Of a DNA stretch of 6,081 nt, positions 1 to 4,432 are shown piece by piece. Under the pieces are notes generated by a model, which was not told the origin of the DNA, ran no database searches, and saw only the letters and a program-made list of their open reading frames with translations. Position numbers and translations under genes: made by a program. Each line of letters begins with the position of its first letter. Positions within the stretch are counted from its first letter, which is position 1. The DNA is from Thalassolituus sp. (lineage in GTDB: Bacteria; Pseudomonadota; Gammaproteobacteria; Pseudomonadales; Oceanobacteraceae), in the NCBI GenBank assembly GCA_029212275.1, contig JARGOI010000161.1:1-6081 (forward strand), read 5' to 3'.

Positions 1-4
1 TGAG

Positions 5-1546
5 GTGATGATATCACCTCTATTTAGGTGGCCAAAATCACTGTACCACTACATAGATCTAAAGCAGCTAGACGAGGAGCTAATTACGAGTCGTTTGAAA
101 ATAGATTCAGCAAAAATAGAACTTGAAAATACGATAACCAATGCATTAAAGGAAAAGCACAGAATTATCAATACAGCTTCACAGGAAGCGGAAAAAGCTC
201 TAACTGATGCTAGACAAAGTGCCTTTTTGATTGTTAATAAGGCTGAAGCTATTGCCAAAGAGTTAATCGATAAAATCAATCATGAGTGTGAAAGCAACAA
301 GTTAATTGCAGTTGAAGAAAAGGAATATCTTATCGAAATTGCAAGAAACGAAGCTGAGCAAATATCGCTGGCCTCACAAGCTAAAATTCACGAGCTTGAA
401 ATAGAAATTGGTAAATTAGAGGAGGCTAAACAAAAAGTATCCAAAGAAGTATTAAAGCTAGAAAAAAGACAATTAGTGCTTAAAACTTCATCAGAAAATA
501 GAGCTGTTGCACAAACAATTACACCATATCAATATCTGATAGAAGGCCCAGTTAGTGAAAAAATAAAAACTAAATTGGAGAAGGTCAAAGAAAAGCAAAA
601 GTCTTTAATATTAGAGGGAAAAGGATTTAAGGTTAATACATTTATTCAGTGGAATGGAAGTCTTGCTAGCGGAAAAGCAATGCAGAAAAGACACGGAAAG
701 TTTTTGGTAACAGCATTTAATGCTGAGGTCGATAATATAATCTCTAATACAACTGCTCGCAACTTTTCTTCCAGTACCAAAAAGATAGAGCAATGGTTTG
801 ATCGCGTAAATAAAGATGGAAAAGACAGTTTTATTGAATTGAGTAGAGATTTTTTAGCTTTAAGGCTAGAAGAACATCGCTACTTTTTTGAATATAAATA
901 TAAAAAGGAAATGGAGATTGAAGAGCAACGATATATGCGAGAAACCTTGAGAGAAGAGGCTACAGTAAAAAAAGAGATAGAAAAATTCATTATTGATCGC
1001 GAAAAAGAAGAGGAAACATACCAAAAAAGTCTTAACTCTGCATTAATACGGCTAAAAACGGCTAATCAAGAAGAAGTTAATAAGCTAAACACTCATATTG
1101 AAGAGTTAAAAATTAAACTAGAGCGAGCGTCAAAAGAAAAAGAAAGAGCCCTGAGTATGGCGCAGTTAACTCGCTCAGGGTATGTCTATGTAATTTCAAA
1201 TAAAGGCTCTTTCGGAGAAAATGTCTATAAAATAGGCATGACTAGAAGACTAGAACCATTAGATCGAGTTAGAGAATTGAGTGGTGCATCTGTACCATTT
1301 CACTTTAATGTTCACGCCTTAATTCCATCAGACGACGCACCTTCTTTAGAAAATAGATTGCACACTAAATTTTCTTCAAAAAGAGTTAATAAGGTAAATC
1401 AGCGTAGAGAGTTTTTTAAATTAACTATAAAAGAAATAGAGGATGCTTTAACTGAATTTGTAGATGCAGATTTCAACATAGTAAGTGAAGTGACTTCGGA
1501 TCAATATGAGGAATCAATGCTTCTTGAAGAGGAACTAATAGAGTAA
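5..1546 (+). CDS. DUF4041 coiled-coil protein with C-terminal GIY-YIG (T5orf172/Mug113-type) nuclease-like domain
   Basis: 513 residues from GTG at 5; an ATG directly follows at 8 and is an equally good start. The ribosome site would lie outside the window and the frame is open to its left edge, so the true start could be upstream. However, the opening residues (ISPLFRWPKSL then a charged helix) resemble the usual N-terminus of this family. Residues about 20-165 are a long Lys/Glu/Ala-rich coiled coil. About 170-335 match DUF4041, including the AFNAEVD segment near 237-243 and the LRLEEHRYFFEYKYKKE helix. About 391-490 form a GIY-YIG-like domain: YVY at 393-395, YKIG at 408-411, Arg414/Arg415, a DRVREL helix, Glu449 in LENRLH, and VNQRREFF at 464-471. 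These correspond to the family's Tyr, Arg, Glu and Asn active-site positions, so the domain looks intact. No membrane segment or signal peptide is visible. The family is common in prophages and genomic islands. Nuclease activity is inferred and the target is unknown. It overlaps the next gene by one base, so co-translation is likely. Confidence 0.88.
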   Translation: MMISPLFRWPKSLYHYIDLKQLDEELITSRLKIDSAKIELENTITNALKEKHRIINTASQEAEKALTDARQSAFLIVNKAEAIAKELIDKINHECESNKLIAVEEKEYLIEIARNEAEQISLASQAKIHELEIEIGKLEEAKQKVSKEVLKLEKRQLVLKTSSENRAVAQTITPYQYLIEGPVSEKIKTKLEKVKEKQKSLILEGKGFKVNTFIQWNGSLASGKAMQKRHGKFLVTAFNAEVDNIISNTTARNFSSSTKKIEQWFDRVNKDGKDSFIELSRDFLALRLEEHRYFFEYKYKKEMEIEEQRYMRETLREEATVKKEIEKFIIDREKEEETYQKSLNSALIRLKTANQEEVNKLNTHIEELKIKLERASKEKERALSMAQLTRSGYVYVISNKGSFGENVYKIGMTRRLEPLDRVRELSGASVPFHFNVHALIPSDDAPSLENRLHTKFSSKRVNKVNQRREFFKLTIKEIEDALTEFVDADFNIVSEVTSDQYEESMLLEEELIE

Positions 1547-1935
1547 TGGCTAAAATTACAGATGACCTAAAGCGTATTCAACGTATTTCTTCGGTGATAA
1601 CTAGAGCTTTAGAGCGTTGCTTTTCAAATGCAGACATATCATATTTATCGTATAAGTTCGAGCAAGGAGAGTTTACCTTTGAGTTATCCTCAACTATTTT
1701 TGATTCTACGAAAATTAGTGTCGATGTTACAGATAAAAATTCTGAAAAGTGTATGTCAAACTCCATTAGGCAATTACTAACTGAAATTAATAAAATAATT
1801 AAAGACTTAGAAAATAATGAGAAGGAGCTAAGACGAGACATAAAAAAATATGGTGTAGTATTTAGTGAAAGTTCAGCAGTTACTTTGTCTTCAGTTCAAA
1901 TGTTCAAACAAATTATAGTTAGTATTAAAGTTTAA
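1546..1935 (+). CDS. Unrecognised 129-aa protein, translationally coupled to the DUF4041/GIY-YIG gene
   Basis: I do not recognise this family. The ATG uses the last base of the preceding TAA (one-base overlap), and an AGAGGA Shine-Dalgarno-like run at 1528-1533 lies inside the upstream gene, so coupled translation is likely. The protein has an amphipathic, Arg-rich N-terminal helix (about 3-26). A middle part (about 33-62) alternates polar and hydrophobic residues and looks like beta strands. A strongly charged helix or short coiled coil follows (about 72-101, with LLTEINKIIKDLENNEKELRRDI), then a short hydrophobic C-terminal strand. There are no signal peptide, membrane helix, zinc ligands or catalytic motifs. 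One sampled line of the gene (1741-1800) is only about 25% G+C, well below mqo. Its position suggests it is a partner or regulator of the upstream nuclease-like protein; that is inference only. Confidence 0.75.
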   Translation: MAKITDDLKRIQRISSVITRALERCFSNADISYLSYKFEQGEFTFELSSTIFDSTKISVDVTDKNSEKCMSNSIRQLLTEINKIIKDLENNEKELRRDIKKYGVVFSESSAVTLSSVQMFKQIIVSIKV

Positions 1936-2107
1936 TAACTCCAATTATCTATTTAATAACAATAAAAATTCTCGTGACAGTCTCGATGTAAGAAAAGACA
2001 TCAAAGTTTTGGTCTTAATTTAATCGATAAGTTTTCAGAACCGTTTAAAAATAATGTATGAGAAATTACTTAACTTTCATGCAAAAGATTGGTTTTAAAA
2101 TACGGCT

Positions 2108-2124
2108 AAATCTCAGAGATTTTT
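2108..2124 (+). terminator. Weak terminator-like hairpin
   Basis: AAATCT (2108-2113) pairs with AGATTT (2117-2122) across a CAG loop, and the T-run continues to 2124. The stem is short and A/T-rich and lies about 170 bp beyond the stop of the 129-aa gene. It is therefore a weak candidate for ending the DUF4041 operon, and may be only a chance palindrome in A/T-rich DNA. Confidence 0.25.
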
Positions 2125-2254
2125 GATTAAGGTTGATTAGCTAAATGTTAGATTTTGAAGCTAGAGCAATTAATCAAGATAGTCTCGAATAATCTTCTGT
2201 CCACAGGCCGTTGGGATGACTGTCCGTGTTGGTAACGTTTTTTGACGTCCTATC

Positions 2255-2365
2255 CGCAGACCGTCGCATCAGTCTGCGTGTCGGTCACGCTACTAAGATG
2301 ACCGCCTTATTTATTTTTGCTATCGTTGCGAGGATAGTTTACTTGCATGTGACCAAGGTGGTCAT
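2255..2365 (+). promoter_or_regulatory. Cluster of inverted repeats upstream of the yiaD-like gene (possible structured leader)
   Basis: CGCAGAC (2255-2261) pairs with GTCTGCG (2272-2278). CGGTCA (2282-2287) pairs with TGACCG (2299-2304), but CGGTC could instead pair with GACCG at 2259-2263. ATGACCGCC (2298-2306) pairs with GGTGGTCAT (2357-2365) with one G-T pair, enclosing the small hairpin CTATC (2320-2324)/GATAG (2333-2337). TGACC (2350-2354)/GGTCA (2360-2364) is another local alternative. These pairings are mutually exclusive and end 49 bases before the start codon. They could be an RNA leader with alternative folds, paired operator half-sites, or a decayed repeat. I do not recognise a known riboswitch class. 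Confidence 0.35.
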
Positions 2366-2414
2366 GAAGTATCCCAGCAATAAAAAATGACTTACCACTA
2401 ACAAAGAGAAAATC

Positions 2415-3083
2415 ATGAAGAAAGTTTTGCTTGTTCCTGTTGTTGCTCTCGCCATGAGCATAACTGCTTGTACCACTGTAAATCCTTATACTGGAGAATC
2501 GGAAGCATCAAATGCCACTAAAGGAGCTGCGATTGGTGCGATCGTTGGCGCCATTGCTGGTGTAGCGACAGGAGATGATGCTAAAGATCGTCGACAGCGT
2601 GCGCTTAAGGGAGCGGGTATTGGTGCCGTCGCCGGCGGTGGGGTCGGTGTATATATGGATGTTCAGGAGAAGAAGTTGCGAAACAAGCTTCAAGCAACTG
2701 GGGTTTCTGTTACTCGTGATGGCGATAATATTATTTTAAATATGCCTGGCAATATTACCTTTCCTAGCAATAGCGATACATTGCGTGAAGATATCAAGCC
2801 TGTACTTGATTCTGTTGCTGAAGTATTAAAAGAATATGAGTCGACAATGATTCAAGTCGGGGGTTATACGGATAGCACAGGAGGTGACGATTACAATATG
2901 CTGCTTTCTAAGCAACGCGCACAATCTGTTGCTAATGTCTTAACTGGCTTTGGTATCCAGTCTGTGCGTGTCGTTCCCGTTGGTTTTGGTGAAACGAATC
3001 CGATTGCCAGCAATGACACCGCGGCAGGACGAGCTGAAAACCGTCGTGTTGAGTTAACTTTAGTTCCTTATGTCGAAGACTAA
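2415..3083 (+). CDS. yiaD: YiaD-like OmpA-family outer-membrane lipoprotein
   Basis: 222 residues, close to the length of E. coli YiaD (about 219), with several shared segments (NPYTGE, MDVQE, GVSVTRDGDNIILNMP). Residues 1-18 are a lipoprotein signal peptide with lipobox ITAC, so Cys19 is the lipidated residue. There is no Asp at +2, which favours sorting to the outer membrane. Residues 34-53 and 63-80 are two Gly/Ala-rich glycine-zipper segments separated by a charged linker. Residues about 108-220 are the OmpA-like peptidoglycan-binding domain. Asp153 in GYTDSTGG and Arg168 in SKQRAQSV sit 15 residues apart, as do the diaminopimelate-binding Asp and Arg of OmpA, and NRRVEL at 209-214 is the usual C-terminal signature. 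The likely role is tethering the outer membrane to peptidoglycan. The ATG at 2415 follows an AAAGAGAA ribosome-site-like run at 2403-2410. It appears monocistronic, with a strong terminator downstream. Confidence 0.93.
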   Translation: MKKVLLVPVVALAMSITACTTVNPYTGESEASNATKGAAIGAIVGAIAGVATGDDAKDRRQRALKGAGIGAVAGGGVGVYMDVQEKKLRNKLQATGVSVTRDGDNIILNMPGNITFPSNSDTLREDIKPVLDSVAEVLKEYESTMIQVGGYTDSTGGDDYNMLLSKQRAQSVANVLTGFGIQSVRVVPVGFGETNPIASNDTAAGRAENRRVELTLVPYVED

Positions 3084-3106
3084 GTCCTAAATAATCTTGA
3101 TAATTT

Positions 3107-3138
3107 AAAAAGCCTGCAAATGATCGCAGGCTTTTTTT
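3107..3138 (+). terminator. Intrinsic terminator of the yiaD-like gene
   Basis: An 11-bp perfect stem, AAAAAGCCTGC (3107-3117) with GCAGGCTTTTT (3126-3136), closes an 8-base loop. The T-run extends to 3138. It begins 24 bases after the stop codon. The A-tract on the 5' side means the stem may also work on the opposite strand. Confidence 0.92.
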
Positions 3139-3193
3139 CGTCAACAGCGAACTACATCGCTTGTATGATCATTGGGATGACTGCCGATGGTAT
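3138..3193 (+). repeat. 56-bp direct repeat, copy A
   Basis: It matches 3502-3557 without gaps at 46 of 56 positions, a constant offset of 364. The best-conserved part is GATCATTGGGATGACTGC (3167-3184), identical in both copies. Copy A starts at the last T of the upstream terminator. Its first 13 bases can form only a weakened version of the small hairpin that is perfect in copy B. Confidence 0.75.
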
Positions 3194-3294
3194 GCTTTTG
3201 GGTAGGTATATACCTCACCAAATAATCGGGCATGCTTATGTATCACGTGCCTATGCAAAGTTTCCTTCTATATTCGGGATGAATGTTTGTCGTC

Positions 3295-3455
3295 TGCTTG
3301 TTAATTTGCGACTCTTTGCCGGCGGGACGCCAGCGCTCCCGGCAAAAACTCTTCAAAAAATAACCGCTTGTTAATTTACGAACTCCGAAAATACACTCGC
3401 TGCAAAAGTTCTCCAAAAACCCCGCTTGTTAATTTACGCACTCCGAGAATGCACT
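3295..3455 (+). repeat. Three irregular tandem copies of a CGCTTGTTAATTTACG-containing unit
   Basis: The core starts at 3295 (TGCTTGTTAATTTGCG), 3365 (CGCTTGTTAATTTACG) and 3423 (identical core to the second), followed by ACTC-like sequence. The last two copies are part of a longer unit: 3342-3396 and 3402-3455 both run from GCAAAA through TCT-CAAAAA, the core and CTCCGA-AAT-CACT, with about 85% identity. Spacing is 70 then 58 bases, so the array is not regular enough for CRISPR. Confidence 0.75.
3315..3346 (-). repeat. REP-like palindromic element, minus-strand copy
   Basis: 3321-3340 read on the minus strand is GGGAGCGCTGGCGTCCCGCC, matching the plus-strand copy at 3459-3478 at 18 of 20 positions. 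It is enclosed by an 8-bp perfect outer stem, TTTGCCGG (3315-3322) with CCGGCAAA (3339-3346). A short inner stem, GGCG/CGCC, lies at 3321-3331. This arrangement is typical of REP/BIME-type intergenic palindromes. Confidence 0.6.
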
Positions 3456-3458
3456 TCT

Positions 3459-3514
3459 GGGAGCGCAGGCGTCTCGCCTGCTTCTAAGAACGCAGTTCTT
3501 ATCGCCAACGGCGA
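3459..3514 (+). repeat. REP-like element, plus-strand copy, with three consecutive perfect hairpins
   Basis: GGGAGCGCAGGCGTCTCGCC (3459-3478) is the opposite-facing partner of 3321-3340. Three hairpins with 3-base loops follow almost without gaps: GCAGGCG/CGCCTGC (3465-3481), TAAGAAC/GTTCTTA (3485-3501) and TCGCC/GGCGA (3502-3514). The third is the start of direct repeat copy B. None has a T-run, so they do not look like terminators for a gene. Confidence 0.65.
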
Positions 3515-3557
3515 GGTATATCGCATGTTAGATCATTGGGATGACTGCTCATGGTAT
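3502..3557 (+). repeat. 56-bp direct repeat, copy B
   Basis: Partner of copy A at 3138-3193 (46 of 56 identical, no gaps). Here the first 13 bases form a perfect 5-bp hairpin, TCGCC-AAC-GGCGA. Together the two copies bracket about 420 bp that contain the tandem and inverted repeats, as the ends of a decayed element or a duplicated repeat unit would. Confidence 0.75.
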
Positions 3558-3767
3558 TCTCACTTATGAGATATAGGATTCGATAAGATAGTAATTTATA
3601 AATATTAAACATTGTTATTTTTCAATTAAAATATACGCTTTAGATGCGAAGTCGTGGGATAAAAAAACTAATCAAAAAGTTAAATTACAATTGACTATTT
3701 TTTTTCTTAAAATTGCAAACGACTATCTTTCTATTAACAAATGCCTTAGATATCTAATGGAGTCCTA

Positions 3768-3983
3768 ATGAATAAAATAAACCCTAAAAAATTACTCAAC
3801 AGTAAATGGACGGCTGTAACACCAAAGAATAAAGAAAAGCACTTCTTAGTCTCTGAAGTTGAGTTTGACGAAGAAGGCATCGTCATTCATTGCTGCTTAG
3901 AGGCGGTGATGTCTAAACGCTCTATTTCAATAGATTGGAATGATTTGAAAGATGAAAGTAGCTGGCTTCAGGGCTGGAAATAA
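3768..3983 (+). CDS. TIGR02450 / DUF2389 family small Trp-rich protein
   Basis: 71 residues, a full-length member of the short conserved family of unknown function called TIGR02450 (DUF2389), which is widespread in marine gammaproteobacteria. The N-terminal motif NPKKLLNSKWTAVTP (5-19) is characteristic, as are KEKHFLVSEVEFDEEG (22-37), IDWNDLKD and the C-terminal WLQGWK. Tryptophans fall at 14, 57, 66 and 70, the last three in the C-terminal fifth. No signal peptide or membrane helix is present, so it is probably a soluble cytoplasmic protein of one small domain. The ATG is preceded by GGAG at 3759-3762 with 5-base spacing. It stands alone: the repeat cluster lies upstream and a 449-bp gap lies downstream, with no clear terminator. 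Function is unknown. Confidence 0.88.
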   Translation: MNKINPKKLLNSKWTAVTPKNKEKHFLVSEVEFDEEGIVIHCCLEAVMSKRSISIDWNDLKDESSWLQGWK

Positions 3984-4259
3984 CGTCTGTAACGGAGAGC
4001 AAATTCTTCACGCATAAAATATGGAGGAGGCTGATCTTTTTTCTCTTTCACGCAAGTCAACATCTGACAGATGAGATGTCTAATCGTAAAAACACAATCC
4101 CATAAACAATAGATATGATGGCAGCGCTTACGCGATGTCTTGATATCTTGTTACATTAGATTGCTTACTTTGGTTCCTGTCATTCTGTCATTGGTCCTCA
4201 ATCTAAAACACGTTGCAACCCGCATGGCGTATAGCTGAGCAATTAAAATGCACTTCTGC

Positions 4260-4276
4260 CATTCATCTGATGAATG
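4260..4276. promoter_or_regulatory. 17-bp perfect palindrome, operator-like, upstream of mqo
   Basis: CATTCATCTGATGAATG consists of two perfect 8-base arms around one central T. It lies about 160 bases before the mqo start and ends 21 bases upstream of the best -35 candidate. Its symmetry and position fit a binding site for a dimeric regulator of mqo. I cannot name the regulator. Confidence 0.45.
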
Positions 4277-4297
4277 AACACTATCTATTTATAACCC

Positions 4298-4326
4298 TTG
4301 AGAAATAGTCTGATTATGTGTAAAAA
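4298..4326 (+). promoter_or_regulatory. Weak sigma70-type promoter candidate for mqo
   Basis: TTGAGA (4298-4303) matches 4 of 6 bases of the -35 consensus. It is followed by a 17-base spacer and TAAAAA (4321-4326), also 4 of 6 for the -10. Transcription from here would give a leader of about 100 bases containing the two hairpins near mqo. Confidence 0.3.
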
Positions 4327-4346
4327 GCGTACCTCAAATTTAAACT

Positions 4347-4396
4347 CGATGGGCTAACTGGCCAAAAGCCACCATCGCGGGGTGCTTATCCGCACC
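4347..4396 (+). promoter_or_regulatory. Two-hairpin structured leader of mqo
   Basis: CGATGG (4347-4352) pairs with CCATCG (4372-4377). Stacked directly inside on the 3' side, TGGC (4359-4362) pairs with GCCA (4368-4371) around a CAAAA loop, leaving GCTAAC as a 5' bulge. A second hairpin follows: GGTGC (4381-4385)/GCACC (4392-4396). No T-run follows, so it is not an intrinsic terminator. It sits 24 bases before the mqo ribosome site and may affect translation or message stability. It does not match any riboswitch consensus I could recall. Confidence 0.35.
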
Positions 4397-4432
4397 GTTT
4401 CGTAATCGATTTTTACCTACAGGAAAAAATCT

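Larger units (their letters stand above)
1936..2414. other. 479-bp non-coding gap between the DUF4041 module and the yiaD-like gene
   Basis: No credible gene is present on either strand; the short ATG-initiated frames (for example 2145-2192) have no ribosome site. The first part is very A/T-rich. It holds a direct TTTAATAAC pair (1931-1939, 1952-1960) and TTGATTA at 2123-2129 and 2133-2139, with the inverse TAATCAA at 2171-2177. From about 2200 the composition becomes more G+C-rich and a series of inverted repeats begins (listed separately). TTGGGATGACTG at 2211-2222 recurs exactly at 3172-3183 and 3536-3547. I see no convincing strong terminator for the upstream module and no clean -35/-10 pair for the downstream gene. 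Confidence 0.7.
3139..3767. other. 629-bp gene-free region: repeat cluster followed by an A/T-rich leader
   Basis: About 3138-3557 is filled with short repeats and hairpins (listed separately). The rest, about 3558-3767, is very A/T-rich and leads into the TIGR02450 gene. A possible promoter there is TTACAA (3685-3690), a 17-base spacer and TAAAAT (3708-3713), but the -35 match is poor and A/T-rich DNA gives many such hits. A 12-base perfect palindrome AGGTATATACCT lies at 3204-3215. The 84-codon open frame at 3120-3374 begins inside the terminator and runs through the repeats, so I do not consider it a gene. Confidence 0.7.
3984..4432. other. 449-bp gene-free region upstream of mqo
   Basis: No credible gene lies on either strand; the 17-codon frame at 4021-4074 and the 9-codon frame at 4076-4105 have no convincing ribosome sites. 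Palindromes include CATCT (4061-4065)/AGATG (4069-4073), which competes with ACATCT (4060-4065)/AGATGT (4074-4079). TTAGATTG (4156-4163) is inverted as CAATCTAA (4199-4206), flanking a tandem CTGTCATT pair at 4177-4192. The last 175 bases carry the likely mqo control signals described separately. No obvious terminator for the TIGR02450 gene is seen. Confidence 0.65.

Noticed and set aside
2145..2192. 15-residue open frame in the gap before the yiaD-like gene
   Set aside because: No ribosome site and too short to separate from chance.
2932..3144. 70-codon minus-strand frame over the end of the yiaD-like gene
   Set aside because: It lies antisense to a strongly conserved OmpA domain and across a terminator, with no family resemblance.
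3204..3215. Palindrome AGGTATATACCT as an operator
   Set aside because: It lies inside the repeat cluster and far from any gene start (over 550 bases to the TIGR02450 gene), so there is no regulatory context to support it.
3120..3374. 84-codon open frame on the + strand
   Set aside because: It starts inside the yiaD terminator loop, has no ribosome site and runs through the repeat cluster; its GGTPALPA stretch is simply a translation of the REP-like palindrome.
3295..3455. Possible CRISPR array
   Set aside because: Only three units with unequal spacing (70 and 58), the repeats diverge, the would-be spacers resemble each other, and no cas genes are present.
4021..4105. Two short frames (17 and 9 codons) as possible leader peptides
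   Set aside because: No convincing ribosome sites, no amino-acid bias suggesting attenuation, and more than 300 bases from mqo.
4347..4396. Known riboswitch upstream of mqo (cyclic-di-GMP, cobalamin, guanidine, SAM and fluoride classes considered)
   Set aside because: None of the conserved core sequences of these classes, as I remember them, is present; only generic hairpins are seen.
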